A stretch of DNA of 64,000 nt, from positions 1 through 64,000 of the forward strand of contig NZ_JTDK01000022.1 in assembly GCF_000802305.1 (NCBI RefSeq), read 5' to 3'. The translations under genes and the position numbers were made by a program. Origin of the DNA: Microbacterium mangrovi (GTDB taxonomy: Bacteria; Actinomycetota; Actinomycetes; Actinomycetales; Microbacteriaceae). Positions 1 to 9,629 of this stretch are shown here, in pieces (positions within the stretch are counted from its first letter, which is position 1; every line of letters begins with the position of its first letter). The notes under the pieces are model-generated. The model made no database searches, was not told where the DNA came from, and saw only the letters and a program-made list of their open reading frames with translations.

Positions 1-21
1 GGGTCGCCGCGTAGGTAGCGC

Positions 22-687
22 CTACTTCAGGTGCGGGAGGATGTCCGTCTGCGGGTTCAACGTCACCGGAATCTGGGTTCCGTTGATCACCAGCGTCGGA
101 GTACCGGTGGCGCCGCTCGGCAGCTGGGCCGCCTGCACGTACTTCTGGTACTTGTTCGCGTTGATCTCCTTCTCGAGCTCGCTCGTCATGTTGACGCCGG
201 CCTTCTTGGCGACGTCGATGATCTGCTGATCGGTGAGACCGGCCGAGCCCTCCTGGGGCTGGTTCGCGTACAGCGCCTGCATGAACGCGTACGCGTGCGC
301 ATAGTCGTGGATCGTGACCGAGTACATCGCCGAGCCGGCGCGGCTCGAGTACCCGGTGGGGTTTGTGCGGTTGTCGAGGATCGCAACCGGCTGGACCACG
401 AGCTGGGCCTTACCGCTGTCCATCTGCTGCTTGATCGTGGGGCCCTCCGCCTGCTCGAACTGGTTGCAGATCGGGCAGAGGAAGTCGATGTACGTGGTGA
501 TGGTGTTCTTCTTCGAGTCCCCGAAGACGATCCCGCCGTCCTTCGTGATGTGCGAAGACGTCGGCGTCTCCGCTGGGGAGGTCGCCTTGTTGTTCATGGC
601 GATGACGATGCCGGCGACGGCGACGATCACCACCACGACGGCGATCGTGATCCAGATCGCGAACCAGTTCGTCTTGCGTACAGCCAT
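22..687 (-). CDS. DsbA-family membrane-anchored thiol oxidoreductase (copy 1)
   Basis: Predicted 221-aa thioredoxin-fold protein that would make or rearrange disulfides in proteins outside the membrane. Residues about 10-31 form a single N-terminal membrane anchor, a linker follows, and a C71-P-I-C74 active-site motif sits at the start of the thioredoxin domain. A GTPT segment near residue 198 supplies the usual cis-proline loop. The ATG at 687 is chosen because GGAGG lies 8 nt upstream; the in-frame ATG at 702 would place that site inside the gene. It is a paralog of the next gene upstream, sharing the RKTNWFAIWITIAVVV anchor almost exactly, and a hairpin separates the two. Family assignment is secure; the substrate is unknown. 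Confidence 0.9.
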   Translation of the reverse strand: MAVRKTNWFAIWITIAVVVVIVAVAGIVIAMNNKATSPAETPTSSHITKDGGIVFGDSKKNTITTYIDFLCPICNQFEQAEGPTIKQQMDSGKAQLVVQPVAILDNRTNPTGYSSRAGSAMYSVTIHDYAHAYAFMQALYANQPQEGSAGLTDQQIIDVAKKAGVNMTSELEKEINANKYQKYVQAAQLPSGATGTPTLVINGTQIPVTLNPQTDILPHLK

Positions 688-805
688 CGAGAGTTCCTCC
701 ACCGAAGATCAACCAGGGCGTTCCTGTCGCACGGGGGACTCGACAGCATTCCCCTCCACGCTATCAGCGGCAGTGGGACGCCCGGCCCTGGCTCTCCGGA
801 CGCAG

Positions 806-842
806 GCGACCCCCGGCATCCGGAGGGATGCACGGGGGTCGC
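806..842 (-). terminator. Hairpin between the two DsbA-like genes
   Basis: Arms GCGACCCCC (806-814) and GGGGGTCGC (834-842) pair, with an inner GCATCC/GGATGC stem closing on a GGAG loop. It lies 24 nt past the stop of the upstream copy. There is no clear U-run, so it may act as a terminator or as an mRNA stabiliser. Confidence 0.6.
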
Positions 843-866
843 GGTTGTCGCGTCAGCGGCGCGGCG

Positions 867-1577
867 TCACTTGAACAGCGTCGCCAGGTCGGCCGGGGCC
901 GGCAGGGTGCTGAGCGAGATGGTCTTGCCGTTGATCGCGATGGTGGGCGTCCCGATTCCGGTGGCACCAGGCGACAGCGGGGTCTTCGGGGTCATCTTCG
1001 TCACGTAGTTCGCGTAGGCGTTCGACGTGATGTCGCTCTGCAGAGCGCTGGTCACATTGACGCCCGCCTTCTTGGCGTACGAGATCATCTGGTCGTCGGT
1101 CAGCCCCGACGCGCCCTCGGCCGGCTGGTTCGCGTACAGCTCCTGGATGAACGGGTAGACGTGGGTGTAGTCGTGGACGGCCACGGCGTAGACGGCGCTC
1201 GCGGCACGTGTGGAGTACATCGTTCCGCTGGACTGGGGGTCCAGGATCGAGATCGGGTGGATCTGCAGGGTGATCGTGTTGTTGCTCACCAGCTGCTGGA
1301 TGCTCGTCCCGTATGCCTCTTCGAACTGCTTGCAGATCGGGCACTGGAGATCGATGTAGTTGGCCATGGTGTCTTTGCCGGACCCCATCGAGATCGCACC
1401 GCTCTTGGTGTCGATGTGCGACGACGTGGGAGTCTTGTCGCCGAGCGGGATCGTCTTGGACGCCGTCGCGGCGTTGTTCATCGCGATCACGACACCGGTC
1501 ACGGCGACCACGATCACGACGACGGCGATCGTGATCCAGATCGCGAACCAGTTCGTCTTGCGTACAGCAGTGGCCAT
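867..1577 (-). CDS. DsbA-family membrane-anchored thiol oxidoreductase (copy 2)
   Basis: A 236-aa paralog of the neighbouring gene: membrane anchor at about residues 11-33, C79-P-I-C82 redox motif, a thioredoxin/DsbA helical insertion, and a GIGTPT cis-proline loop near the C-terminus. It would act on the extracytoplasmic face. The ATG at 1577 is preceded by TGAGGTAG, a usable ribosome-binding site. It begins only 26 nt after the map stop codon on the same strand, so it may be read through from the secY-adk-map transcript. A tandem pair with the same anchor but diverged catalytic domains suggests duplication followed by specialisation. Confidence 0.9.
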   Translation of the reverse strand: MATAVRKTNWFAIWITIAVVVIVVAVTGVVIAMNNAATASKTIPLGDKTPTSSHIDTKSGAISMGSGKDTMANYIDLQCPICKQFEEAYGTSIQQLVSNNTITLQIHPISILDPQSSGTMYSTRAASAVYAVAVHDYTHVYPFIQELYANQPAEGASGLTDDQMISYAKKAGVNVTSALQSDITSNAYANYVTKMTPKTPLSPGATGIGTPTIAINGKTISLSTLPAPADLATLFK

Positions 1578-1603
1578 GTCTACCTCAGGACTCGGGGTGA
1601 AGG

Positions 1604-2437
1604 TCAGGGGATGGGGGTGGGGGTGATGCCGAAGGGCGCAAGGCCCGCGGCCCCGCCGTCGTGGGCGGTGAGCACCCACACTCCCCCATCGTGCACGGCG
1701 ACGCTATGTTCCCAATGTGAGCCGTCGGTGCCGTCGACGGTCGAGACGGTCCAGTCGTCGTCCTCCACGAAGGTCTCCTGCGATCCGCCGACGACCATCG
1801 GCTCGATCGCGAGCACGAGTCCGGGCCGGACGGCGGGACCGAGGTCGGCCGTGCGGTAGTTGAACACGGACGGCGCCTCGTGCATCTTGCGGCCGATGCC
1901 ATGACCGACGTAGTCGCGCAGGATGCCGTAGCCGTGACCGGATGCCTCGATGTGGCCCTGGACGGCGTCGCCGATCTCGCCGATGTGCTTGGCGTGCGCG
2001 AGCGCGGCGATGCCGGCCCACAGCGACCCCTCCGTGACACGCGAGAGCTCCTCGCGCGCGGCGACGAGCTCCGGCTGGGCGGGGTCGGGCAGCACGATCG
2101 TCATCGCGCTGTCGCCGTTCCATCCCTTGAACTGCGCACCCGCATCGATCGAGACGATGTCCCCCGGCTGCAGCGCGCGGTCACCGGGGATGCCGTGCAC
2201 GACCTGTTCGTTGACCGACGTGCACACCGTGTGCCGGTAGCCGCGCACCAGCTGGAAGTTGGACTCGGCGCCGTGCTCTTTGACGACGCGGAATGCCGCG
2301 GCATCCAACTCGAGCGTCGTCACGCCCGGCGCGACGATCTCACGCACCGCGTCGAGCATCCGCGCGGTGATGAGTCCCGGCTCCACCATGCCGCGCAGCT
2401 GCGCGGGCGTCTTGTAGATTCCGCGGCGAAGGCCCAT
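1604..2437 (-). CDS. map: Methionine aminopeptidase type I
   Basis: Removes the initiator methionine from nascent proteins in the cytoplasm; a di-metal M24 peptidase of 277 aa, the usual length. Visible metal-ligand motifs are the SIDAG aspartate, the NGDSA aspartate, the GHGIG histidine, the AIEPM glutamate and the final glutamate in HWEHS. TGAGG lies 8 nt before the ATG at 2437 but only 2 nt before the alternative GTG at 2443, so 2437 is preferred. It follows adk closely, the classic secY-adk-map order of the end of the spc operon. It may be the dedicated housekeeping copy. Confidence 0.96.
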   Translation of the reverse strand: MGLRRGIYKTPAQLRGMVEPGLITARMLDAVREIVAPGVTTLELDAAAFRVVKEHGAESNFQLVRGYRHTVCTSVNEQVVHGIPGDRALQPGDIVSIDAGAQFKGWNGDSAMTIVLPDPAQPELVAAREELSRVTEGSLWAGIAALAHAKHIGEIGDAVQGHIEASGHGYGILRDYVGHGIGRKMHEAPSVFNYRTADLGPAVRPGLVLAIEPMVVGGSQETFVEDDDWTVSTVDGTDGSHWEHSVAVHDGGVWVLTAHDGGAAGLAPFGITPTPIP

Positions 2438-2447
2438 CGACACGGCC

Positions 2448-3047
2448 TCAGACCGCGGCGACGCGTTCGATGCCGCGCTCGGCCAGGGCGGCGTTGATGC
2501 GCTCCTCGACCTCGTCGAGGTTGCCGACGCCGTCGATCACCGCGACGATGCCGCGATCGCGGTAGATGTCGAGGATCGGCGCGGTTTCGCGCTCGTAGAT
2601 CGACAGTCGGTGCGCGATGACCTCTTCGGTGTCGTCGCTGCGCCCCTGCTCCTGCGCACGCAGCGCGATGCGCTCGATGCTGATCTCGCGCGGCACCGAG
2701 AGCTCGATGACGACGTCGAGCGACGCGTTCTGCTCGTCGAGGAACCGGTCGAGGTCGGCGACCTGCGCCGCGTTTCGCGGATATCCGTCGAGCAGGAAGC
2801 CGTTCGCGGCATCCGGCTGGTTGATCCGGTCGCGCACGACCGCGCCGGTCAGCTCGTCGGGGACCAGGTCGCCGGCGTCGATGATCGCCTTGACCTGGCG
2901 GCCGAGCTCCGTCTGCTCCTTGATGTTCGCGCGGAACACGTCGCCGGTGGACACCTCCGGGATGCCGAACGTCTCGGAGATCCGGGCGCCCTGGGTTCCC
3001 TTGCCGGAGCCCTGGGGCCCGACGATGAGCAGGCGTGCTGAGGTCAT
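2448..3047 (-). CDS. adk: Adenylate kinase
   Basis: Interconverts ATP + AMP and 2 ADP. The protein has 199 aa, with the P-loop [10 protein letters not shown] at residues 9-18, the AMP-binding STGDVFR segment and the DGYPRN motif. The LID region is short and lacks the zinc-cysteine insert, as in other actinobacterial forms. The ATG at 3047 overlaps the secY stop codon (ATGA), indicating translational coupling; there is no strong Shine-Dalgarno sequence of its own. The upstream in-frame extension reads through secY in another frame and is not real coding sequence. Confidence 0.98.
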   Translation of the reverse strand: MTSARLLIVGPQGSGKGTQGARISETFGIPEVSTGDVFRANIKEQTELGRQVKAIIDAGDLVPDELTGAVVRDRINQPDAANGFLLDGYPRNAAQVADLDRFLDEQNASLDVVIELSVPREISIERIALRAQEQGRSDDTEEVIAHRLSIYERETAPILDIYRDRGIVAVIDGVGNLDEVEERINAALAERGIERVAAV

Positions 3048-4369
3048 CGGAGGAGCCCTTCGTAGTGGCGCTGCTGAAGCTGCGCGTCGATCTGCTTCAC
3101 GGTCTCGAGGCCGACGCCCACCATGATGAGGATCGACGTCCCGCCGAACGGGAAGTTCTGATTGGCGCTGACGGTCGACAGGGCGATCAGCGGGATGAGG
3201 GCGACCAGACCCAGATACATCGAACCCGGCAGGGTGATGCGCGTGAGGACGTAGTCGAGGTACTCGGCGGTCGGCCGGCCGGCGCGGATGCCGGGGATGA
3301 AGCCGCCGTACTTCTTCATGTTGTCGGCGACCTCGACCGGGTTGAACGTGATCGCGACGTAGAAGTACGTGAAGCCGACGATGAGCAGGAAGTACAGGAG
3401 CCAGTACAGCGGGTGGTCGCCCTTGGTGAGGTAGAGCGAGATCCACGTGACCCACGGCGCCGGAGTCTCACCGGGCTTGGGCTGGTTGAACTGGGCGATG
3501 AGCGCGGGGATGTACAGCAGCGACGAGGCGAAGATGACGGGCACGACGCCGGCCATGTTGACCTTGATCGGAATGTACGTGTTGGTGCCGCCGTAGGTGC
3601 GGCGTCCGACCATGCGCTTGGCGTACTGCACCGGGATGCGGCGCTGCGACTGCTCGACGAACACGACGAGGCCGATGATCACGATGCCGATCGCGATGAC
3701 GAGGAAGAAGACCTCCCAGCCGCGCGAGACCTTGATGGCCCACATGGCTGCGGGGAAGGATGCCGCGATCGACGTGAAGATGAGGATCGACATGCCGTTG
3801 CCGATGCCCTTCTCGGTGACGAGCTCGGCGAACCACATGATGAGGCCGGTGCCGGCGGTCATCGTGAGGATCATCAGCAGCTGGGCCCACCACGCGTCGT
3901 TGGTGACCAGCTGCTGGCAGGCGCTGTTGGAGCTGTTGCCGAGGAGCTGACCGCTGCGGGCCACGGTCACGAGGGTGGTCGACTGCAGCAGCGCCAGCGC
4001 GATCGTGAGGTAGCGGGTGTACTGGGTCAGCTTCGCCTGGCCGGCCTGACCCTCCTTGTACAGCGTCTCGAAGTGCGGGATCACCACGCGCAGCAGCTGC
4101 ACGATGATCGTCGCGGTGATGTACGGCATGACGCCGAGCGCGAAGATCGACAGCTGCAGCAGCGCACCGCCGGAGAACAGGTTGACCATCGACAGCAGGC
4201 CCTGCGTGCCGGCGCCGCTGGCGGCCAGACACTTCTGCACGTTGGTGAAGTCGACGAACGGCGTCGGGATGTGCGCACCGAAGCGATAGATGACGATGAT
4301 CAGCAGAGTGAAGCCGATTTTCCGTCGCAGATCAGGGGTGCGGAAGACCCGCCCGATGGCGCTGAACAA
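3044..4369 (-). CDS. secY: Preprotein translocase subunit SecY
   Basis: Channel subunit of the SecYEG translocon, 441 aa with ten predicted membrane segments. It begins with [17 protein letters not shown], the usual SecY N-terminus. The start is judged to be TTG at 4369: GGAGGAAACCTC lies immediately upstream, and the earlier ATG at 4402 would add 11 residues not expected for the family. It is separated from rplO by a 14-bp perfect hairpin, so secY-adk-map may be partly insulated from the ribosomal genes. Confidence 0.97.
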   Translation of the reverse strand: MFSAIGRVFRTPDLRRKIGFTLLIIVIYRFGAHIPTPFVDFTNVQKCLAASGAGTQGLLSMVNLFSGGALLQLSIFALGVMPYITATIIVQLLRVVIPHFETLYKEGQAGQAKLTQYTRYLTIALALLQSTTLVTVARSGQLLGNSSNSACQQLVTNDAWWAQLLMILTMTAGTGLIMWFAELVTEKGIGNGMSILIFTSIAASFPAAMWAIKVSRGWEVFFLVIAIGIVIIGLVVFVEQSQRRIPVQYAKRMVGRRTYGGTNTYIPIKVNMAGVVPVIFASSLLYIPALIAQFNQPKPGETPAPWVTWISLYLTKGDHPLYWLLYFLLIVGFTYFYVAITFNPVEVADNMKKYGGFIPGIRAGRPTAEYLDYVLTRITLPGSMYLGLVALIPLIALSTVSANQNFPFGGTSILIMVGVGLETVKQIDAQLQQRHYEGLLR

Positions 4370-4428
4370 GAGGTTTCCTCCAAAAGGATGCCGGTGCGAC
4401 ACTGCGCACCAGCTACCAGGCTAACCCA

Positions 4429-4460
4429 AGAGGGGACTGGAGCTTGCTCCAGTCCCCTCT
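4429..4460 (-). terminator. Strong hairpin between rplO and secY
   Basis: AGAGGGGACTGGAG and CTCCAGTCCCCTCT form a perfect 14-bp stem closed by a CTTG tetraloop, 11 nt past the rplO stop. The following minus-strand bases are not a strong U-run. Best read as an attenuator or terminator inside the spc operon. Confidence 0.75.
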
Positions 4461-4470
4461 CTGAGTGGTC

Positions 4471-4950
4471 TTACTCGGCGACCGTGACGGTCCCGCCGGC
4501 GGCCACGATCTTCTGCTCGGCGGAAGCCGAGACCTTGTCGACCGTGATGTTCAGCTTGACCGAGATGTCGCCGGTGCCGAGCACCTTGACCTTCTCGTTC
4601 TTGCGAACGGCGCCCTTGGCGACCAGGTCGGCGACGGTCACGTCGCCTCCGGTCGGGTACAGCTCGGCGAGCTTCTCGAGGTTCACGACCTGGAACTCCA
4701 CGCGGAACGGGTTCTTGAACCCGCGCAGCTTCGGTGCACGCATGTGCAGCGGAAGCTGCCCGCCCTGGAATCCGGGACGAACCTGGTAGCGGGCCTTCGT
4801 ACCCTTGGTACCGCGACCGGCGGTCTTACCCTTGGACGCCTCACCGCGACCCACGCGGGTCTTCGCGGTGTTGGCACCGGGGACCGGCCGCAGGTGGTGG
4901 ACCTTCAGCACGCCCGGGCGGGCGGCTGCGGCTTCCTTCTTCTCAGCCAT
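4471..4950 (-). CDS. rplO: 50S ribosomal protein L15
   Basis: Assembly protein of the large subunit, 159 aa. The glycine-rich N-terminal [19 protein letters not shown] tract is diagnostic of L15. Its ATG overlaps the rpmD stop codon (TAATG), so translation is probably coupled. It is the last ribosomal protein gene before the hairpin and secY. Confidence 0.98.
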   Translation of the reverse strand: MAEKKEAAAARPGVLKVHHLRPVPGANTAKTRVGRGEASKGKTAGRGTKGTKARYQVRPGFQGGQLPLHMRAPKLRGFKNPFRVEFQVVNLEKLAELYPTGGDVTVADLVAKGAVRKNEKVKVLGTGDISVKLNITVDKVSASAEQKIVAAGGTVTVAE

Positions 4951-5135
4951 TAGTCGATCTCCTCAACCTTGACGAGGTGTGCGACGGTCTTGACGTAGCC
5001 GCGCGTCTGCGCGTCGTCGGGACGGACGACCGAGTCGCCGATCCGCTTGAGACCGAGCGAACGCAGCGTGTCGCGCTGGTTCTGCTTCTCACTCACCTTG
5101 GACTTTGTCTGCGTGACCTTCAGACGCGCAGCCAT
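4950..5135 (-). CDS. rpmD: 50S ribosomal protein L30
   Basis: Small 61-aa protein of the large subunit with the typical ferredoxin-like L30 sequence ([21 protein letters not shown]). The correct ATG at 5135 overlaps the rpsE stop codon (ATGA). Longer open frames upstream of 5135 only shadow rpsE. Confidence 0.97.
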   Translation of the reverse strand: MAARLKVTQTKSKVSEKQNQRDTLRSLGLKRIGDSVVRPDDAQTRGYVKTVAHLVKVEEID

Positions 5136-5830
5136 CAGGCACCTACCTTCGCTTCGCGCGCAGCGGCGGCCTGCTCGGCCTCGGCGCGGATGAGTCGGGC
5201 GGGGGCGACCTGGTCGAATTCCAGGCCACGGCGTGCGGCGACCGCACGGGGCTCCTCGAGCTGCTTCAGCGCCTCGACGGTCGCGTGCACGATGTTGATC
5301 GTGTTCGACGAGCCGAGCGACTTCGACAGGACGTCGTGGATGCCGGCGCACTCCAGGACAGCGCGGACCGGGCCACCGGCGATGACACCGGTACCGGCAG
5401 CGGCCGGACGAAGGAGCACGACACCGGCAGCGGCCTCACCCTGCACCGGGTGCGGGATGGTGGAGCCGGCACGGGGCACGCGGAAGAAGTTGCGCTTGGC
5501 CTCTTCGACACCCTTCGAGATGGCCAGGGGCACCTCGCGGGCCTTGCCGTAGCCGACGCCCACGACACCGTTGCCGTCGCCGACGACGACGAGCGCGGTG
5601 AAGCTGAAGCGGCGACCGCCCTTGACGACCTTCGACACACGGTTGATCGTGACGACGCGCTCGAGGAACTGGCTCTCGTTGCGGTCGCGCGACCCACGGT
5701 CGTTGCGGGGGTTGCGCTCGCGGCCGCCGCGGCGGGGCTCGCGCTCGCGCGTGGCCTCAGCGGCCTCGGCCGGAGCCTGGGTGGCATCGGTCACTTCGGT
5801 TGCTCCGTTGGTGTTGGTTGCATCGCTCAC
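5135..5830 (-). CDS. rpsE: 30S ribosomal protein S5
   Basis: Decoding-accuracy protein of the small subunit, 231 aa. The conserved core starts at about residue 52 ([22 protein letters not shown]). Before it lies a charged, Ala/Glu/Arg-rich extension of roughly 50 residues. The start is GTG at 5830, which overlaps the rplR stop (GTGA); the next in-frame ATG would cut only a few residues into that extension. Confidence 0.97.
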   Translation of the reverse strand: MSDATNTNGATEVTDATQAPAEAAEATREREPRRGGRERNPRNDRGSRDRNESQFLERVVTINRVSKVVKGGRRFSFTALVVVGDGNGVVGVGYGKAREVPLAISKGVEEAKRNFFRVPRAGSTIPHPVQGEAAAGVVLLRPAAAGTGVIAGGPVRAVLECAGIHDVLSKSLGSSNTINIVHATVEALKQLEEPRAVAARRGLEFDQVAPARLIRAEAEQAAAAREAKVGA

Positions 5831-6186
5831 AGGTTCAGCCCTCCTTCGCGGGCGCCGTCGGCGATCGCCGCGACACGACCGGCGTACCGGTTGCCGCCAC
5901 GGTCGAAGACGACCTCCTCGACGCCGGCGGCCTTGGCGCGCTCGGCGACCAGCTCGCCGACCTTGCGGGCCTTGGCGGTCTTGTCACCGTCGAGCGACCG
6001 CAGGTCGTTCTCGAGGGTGGAGGCGGAAGCCACGGTGTGGCCCTTGCTGTCGTCCACGACCTGCACGAAGACGTGACGCGCGGAACGGGTCACGACCAGG
6101 CGCGGACGCTCGGAGGTGCCGACGACCTTCTTGCGAAGGCGTGCGTGACGACGCGCACGGGCGTCGGACTTCGACTTCACAGCCAT
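5827..6186 (-). CDS. rplR: 50S ribosomal protein L18
   Basis: 5S rRNA-binding protein of the central protuberance, 119 aa, with the conserved [20 protein letters not shown] strand and the C-terminal [23 protein letters not shown] motif. It starts at ATG 6186, two bases after the rplF stop, and overlaps rpsE at its own stop. Confidence 0.98.
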   Translation of the reverse strand: MAVKSKSDARARRHARLRKKVVGTSERPRLVVTRSARHVFVQVVDDSKGHTVASASTLENDLRSLDGDKTAKARKVGELVAERAKAAGVEEVVFDRGGNRYAGRVAAIADGAREGGLNL

Positions 6187-6188
6187 GA

Positions 6189-6725
6189 TTACTTACCAGC
6201 CTTTCCGGCCTTGCGACGCACGACCTCGCCGGCGTAGCGCACGCCCTTGCCCTTGTACGGCTCGGGCTTGCGGATCTTGCGGATGTTCGCAGCCGCCTCG
6301 CCGACGGCCTGCTTGTCGATGCCGCTGACGGTGAGCTTGTTGTTGCCCTCGACCGTCAGGGTGATCCCGGCGGGCGGGTCGACCAGGACGGGGTGCGAGA
6401 AGCCCAGCGCGAACTCGACGGACGAGCCCTTCTGCTGGACGCGGTAACCCGTGCCGACGACCTCGAGGCCCTTGGAGTAGCCCTGGGTGACACCGATGAT
6501 GTTGTTGTTGATGAGGGTGCGGGTGAGGCCGTGCAGCGAGCGCGAGGAGCGCTCGTCGTCGGGGCGGGAGACCACGACCTGGGCCTCCTCGACCTTGACC
6601 TCGATGGGGCGCGAGACGGTGAGCTTGAGCTCGCCCTTCGGGCCCTTGACCGCAACGTCCTGACCGTCGACCGTCACGGTCACGCCGGCAGGGATGTCGA
6701 TGGGAAGGCGTCCAATACGCGACAT
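6189..6725 (-). CDS. rplF: 50S ribosomal protein L6
   Basis: Large-subunit protein near the factor-binding site, 178 aa, built of two similar domains. The N-terminal MSRIGRLPI and the C-terminal [15 protein letters not shown] motif are diagnostic. It sits 6 nt after rpsH and 2 nt before rplR in the spc block. Confidence 0.98.
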   Translation of the reverse strand: MSRIGRLPIDIPAGVTVTVDGQDVAVKGPKGELKLTVSRPIEVKVEEAQVVVSRPDDERSSRSLHGLTRTLINNNIIGVTQGYSKGLEVVGTGYRVQQKGSSVEFALGFSHPVLVDPPAGITLTVEGNNKLTVSGIDKQAVGEAAANIRKIRKPEPYKGKGVRYAGEVVRRKAGKAGK

Positions 6726-6731
6726 GTCAGA

Positions 6732-7130
6732 TCACCACACGTAGGCGAGGACTTCCCCACCCACGCCCTTCTGCTCGGCCTGGCGGTCGGTGAGGAGACC
6801 GGAGGAGGTGGACAGGATCGCGATGCCGAGGCCGCCGAGGACCTTGGGCAGCTCGGTCGACTTCGCGTAGACGCGGAGGCCGGGCTTGGAGACGCGCTTG
6901 ATGCCCGCGATCGAACGCTCGCGGTTGCCGCCGTACTTCAGCTCCATGGTCAGGGTCTGACCGACGCGGGCGTCGGAGACGGACCAGTCGGCGATGTAGC
7001 CCTCGAGCTTGAGGATCTCGGCGATGTGGGTCTTGAGCTTGGAGCTCGGCAGCGACACGGAGTCGTGGTGCGCCGAGTTCGCGTTGCGCAGACGGGTCAG
7101 CATGTCTGCGACCGGGTCTGTCATCGTCAT
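6732..7130 (-). CDS. rpsH: 30S ribosomal protein S8
   Basis: 16S rRNA-binding assembly protein, 132 aa, starting [17 protein letters not shown] and ending with the S8 motif [17 protein letters not shown] lies upstream of the ATG at 7130. It is the first gene after the 134-nt gap that carries two hairpins in place of rpsN, so it may be controlled separately from rplE. Confidence 0.98.
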   Translation of the reverse strand: MTMTDPVADMLTRLRNANSAHHDSVSLPSSKLKTHIAEILKLEGYIADWSVSDARVGQTLTMELKYGGNRERSIAGIKRVSKPGLRVYAKSTELPKVLGGLGIAILSTSSGLLTDRQAEQKGVGGEVLAYVW

Positions 7131-7160
7131 GATGTTTTTCCTTTGATCATGAGGTTTCGG

Positions 7161-7177
7161 CAGCCGTTACACGGCTG
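7161..7177 (-). promoter_or_regulatory. Small hairpin upstream of rpsH
   Basis: CAGCCGT and ACGGCTG pair perfectly around a 3-nt loop, 31 nt upstream of the rpsH start codon. In E. coli S8 represses its operon through an RNA structure; whether this hairpin does so here is speculation. Confidence 0.35.
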
Positions 7178-7216
7178 ACGACCTGCAATGAAGTTCCGTA
7201 TTCAGTTGTCTGAACA

Positions 7217-7252
7217 GAGGGATGCCTGGGCGTGTTCGTCCAGGCATCCCTC
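7217..7252 (-). terminator. Perfect 13-bp hairpin after rplE
   Basis: GAGGGATGCCTGG and CCAGGCATCCCTC form a perfect stem with a 10-nt loop, 12 nt downstream of the rplE stop. It occupies the position where rpsN is normally encoded. It has terminator geometry but no long U-run. Confidence 0.7.
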
Positions 7253-7264
7253 CATTCTGTCAGA

Positions 7265-7855
7265 TCACGCCTGAGCGTCTGCCGACTTGAACGGGAAGCC
7301 GAGCGCCTTGAGCAGCGCGCGACCCTCCGCATCGGTGTTCGCCGAGGTGACGACGGTGATGTCGAAGCCGCGCACGCGGTCGATGCGGTCCTGGTTGATC
7401 TCGTGGAAGACCGACTGCTCCTGCAGACCGAAGGTGTAGTTGCCGTGACCGTCGAACTGGTCGCCCGACAGACCGCGGAAGTCGCGGATGCGGGGCAGCG
7501 CCAGGTTGACGAGGCGGTCCAGGAACTCCCAGGCACGGTCGCCGCGCAGCGTGACGTGCGCGCCGATGGGCTGGCCCTCGCGCAGCTTGAACTGCGCGAT
7601 CGACTTGCGTGCCTTGGTGACGATCGGCTTCTGACCGGTGATCTTGGTGAGGTCGTCGACCGCCCCATCGATCACCTTGCTGTCACGAGCCGCCTCACCG
7701 ACACCGGTGTTGACGACGACCTTGACGAGGCCCGGGATCTGCATGACGTTGGCGTAGCCGAACTCGTCCTGCAGAGCCTTGCGGATCTCGGTGTTGTACT
7801 TCTGCTTCAGGCGGGGCTGGATCTTGCCAGCCTCCACGGCAGTGTCGGTGCTCAT
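7265..7855 (-). CDS. rplE: 50S ribosomal protein L5
   Basis: 5S rRNA-binding protein, 196 aa, with the conserved [16 protein letters not shown] and the C-terminal [20 protein letters not shown] motif. The ATG at 7855 overlaps the rplX stop by one base. A hairpin follows directly, and no rpsN gene is found before rpsH. Confidence 0.98.
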   Translation of the reverse strand: MSTDTAVEAGKIQPRLKQKYNTEIRKALQDEFGYANVMQIPGLVKVVVNTGVGEAARDSKVIDGAVDDLTKITGQKPIVTKARKSIAQFKLREGQPIGAHVTLRGDRAWEFLDRLVNLALPRIRDFRGLSGDQFDGHGNYTFGLQEQSVFHEINQDRIDRVRGFDITVVTSANTDAEGRALLKALGFPFKSADAQA

Positions 7856-8214
7856 CAGAGGTCCTTACCGCTCTTCTTGGCGAAGCGCACGCGGACGCTG
7901 CGCTTGCGGCCGTCCTTGATCTGCTCCTCGACGCGGTGGCCGACGCGGGTCGGCTTCTTCGTCTCGGGGTCGACCAGGGCGACGTTGGAGATGTGGATCG
8001 GCGCCTCGAAGGTCTCGATGCCGCCGGTCTTGGTGCCGCGCTGGGTCTGCCCGACGCGGTTGTGCTTCGTGATGTAGTTCACACCCTCGACGATCACGCG
8101 GTTCTGCTCGGGAAGGATCTCGAGGACCTTGCCCTGCTTGCCGCGGTCACCGCCCTTGTCCTGCTTCTTGCCGGTGATGACCTGAACGAGGTCGCCCTTT
8201 TTGATGTTCGCCAT
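7855..8214 (-). CDS. rplX: 50S ribosomal protein L24
   Basis: Assembly-initiator protein of the large subunit, 119 aa. The N-terminal KOW segment ([28 protein letters not shown]) and [11 protein letters not shown] identify it. It lies 2 nt downstream of rplN and overlaps rplE. Confidence 0.97.
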   Translation of the reverse strand: MANIKKGDLVQVITGKKQDKGGDRGKQGKVLEILPEQNRVIVEGVNYITKHNRVGQTQRGTKTGGIETFEAPIHISNVALVDPETKKPTRVGHRVEEQIKDGRKRSVRVRFAKKSGKDL

Positions 8215-8216
8215 GA

Positions 8217-8585
8217 TCAGATAACCTCCGGGGCGAGCGAGACGATCTTCATGAACTTCTTGTCACGAAGCTCACGACCGACCGGCCCGAAGATGCGGGT
8301 GCCGCGGGGCTCCCCGTCGTTCTTCAGGATGACGGCGGCGTTCTCGTCGAACTTGATGTACGAGCCGTCGGGACGGCGCGTCTGCTTCACGGTGCGGACG
8401 ATGACAGCCTTGACGACGTCGCCCTTCTTCACGTTGCCGCCGGGGATGGCATCCTTCACCGTGGCGACGATGACGTCACCGACACCGGCGTAGCGGCGGT
8501 TCGAGCCACCGAGCACGCGGATGGTGAGGATCTCCTTGGCGCCGGTGTTGTCGGCGACCTTGAGGCGGGATTCGGTCTGGATCAC
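8217..8585 (-). CDS. rplN: 50S ribosomal protein L14
   Basis: Large-subunit interface protein, 122 aa, the standard length, beginning [18 protein letters not shown]. The start is GTG at 8585, overlapping the rpsQ stop codon as GTGA, which implies coupled translation. Confidence 0.98.
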   Translation of the reverse strand: MIQTESRLKVADNTGAKEILTIRVLGGSNRRYAGVGDVIVATVKDAIPGGNVKKGDVVKAVIVRTVKQTRRPDGSYIKFDENAAVILKNDGEPRGTRIFGPVGRELRDKKFMKIVSLAPEVI

Positions 8586-8902
8586 TTTGCCTTCTCCAGG
8601 ATCTCGACCAGACGCCAGCGCTTCGTGGCCGACAGCGGACGGGTCTCATTGATGAGGACGAGGTCGCCGATGCCGGCGGTGTTGTTCTCGTCGTGCGCCT
8701 TGACCTTCGACGTGCGACGGATGACCTTGCCGTAGAGGGGGTGCTTCACGCGGTCCTCGACCTCGACGACGATCGTCTTGTCCATCTTGTCGCTGACGAC
8801 ATAGCCGCGGCGCGCCTTGCGGTAGCCACGGGCGCTCTCGTCGCGGACGTCGTGCTCGGCGTGCTCGTGTCCGGCTTCAGCCGTCTTGTCTGCAGCAGCC
8901 AT
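8582..8902 (-). CDS. rpsQ: 30S ribosomal protein S17
   Basis: 16S rRNA-binding protein, 106 aa. The conserved core [21 protein letters not shown] begins at about residue 30, after an acidic, His-containing extension often seen in actinobacteria. ATG at 8902 overlaps the rpmC stop by one base (TGATG); a GTG three bases earlier is the alternative. Confidence 0.96.
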   Translation of the reverse strand: MAAADKTAEAGHEHAEHDVRDESARGYRKARRGYVVSDKMDKTIVVEVEDRVKHPLYGKVIRRTSKVKAHDENNTAGIGDLVLINETRPLSATKRWRLVEILEKAK

Positions 8903-9210
8903 CACTCAGCCTCTTCCTTCACGGCCTCGGAGGCGGCATCCGCCTTCTTGGCCTTCTTCTTCGCCTTCGTCGCCTCGACGGGAGCGGGCGTGGCACGGAT
9001 GCCGAGCTCGCGCTCACGGATGACGGTGTAGAGCCGCGCGATGTCGCGCTTGACCGCACGGATGCGGCCGTGGCTCTCGAGCTGGCCGGTGGCCGACTGG
9101 AAGCGCAGGTTGAACAGCTCTTCCTTGGCCTTGCGCAGCTCTTCGACGAGGCGCGTGTCCTCGAACGTGTCCAGCTCGCTGGGGGCGAGCTCCTTGGTGC
9201 CGATCGCCAT
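8902..9210 (-). CDS. rpmC: 50S ribosomal protein L29
   Basis: Protein of the nascent-chain exit region, 102 aa. The L29 core ([21 protein letters not shown]) ends near residue 70; the rest is a Lys/Ala/Glu-rich tail, longer than in most phyla but common in actinobacteria. Its start overlaps the rplP stop. Confidence 0.96.
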   Translation of the reverse strand: MAIGTKELAPSELDTFEDTRLVEELRKAKEELFNLRFQSATGQLESHGRIRAVKRDIARLYTVIRERELGIRATPAPVEATKAKKKAKKADAASEAVKEEAE

Positions 9211-9629
9211 TACGCGTCGCCCTCCTCGCGCTTGATGATGCGTGCCTTCAGGGGCAGCTTGTGAATGGCACGGGTCAGGGCCTCACGAGCGAGTTCCTCG
9301 TTGACGCCCGCGACCTCGAAGAGGACGCGACCCGGCTTGACGTTTGCAACCCACCACTCGGGCGAGCCCTTACCGGAACCCATGCGGGTTTCAGCCGGCT
9401 TCTTGGTGAGCGGGCGGTCGGGGTAGATGTTGATCCACACCTTTCCACCACGCTTGATGTGACGGGTCATCGCGATACGAGCGGACTCGATCTGACGGTT
9501 GGTCACGTAAGCCGGGGTGAGCGCCTGGATGCCGAACTCGCCGAAGGAGACCTTCGTGCCGCCGGTCGCCTGGCCGCTGCGGCCCGGGTGGTGCTGCTTG
9601 CGGTACTTGACTTTACGGGGGATAAGCAT
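9210..9629 (-). CDS. rplP: 50S ribosomal protein L16
   Basis: A-site protein of the large subunit, 139 aa, starting [17 protein letters not shown]. It shows the conserved [14 protein letters not shown] motif. The ATG overlaps the rpsC stop codon, part of the continuous chain of coupled genes. Confidence 0.98.
   Translation of the reverse strand: MLIPRKVKYRKQHHPGRSGQATGGTKVSFGEFGIQALTPAYVTNRQIESARIAMTRHIKRGGKVWINIYPDRPLTKKPAETRMGSGKGSPEWWVANVKPGRVLFEVAGVNEELAREALTRAIHKLPLKARIIKREEGDA

Noticed and set aside
2448-3455. Extended N-terminus for adenylate kinase.
   Set aside because: The extra 136 residues shadow secY; the P-loop position and ATGA overlap fix the start at 3047.
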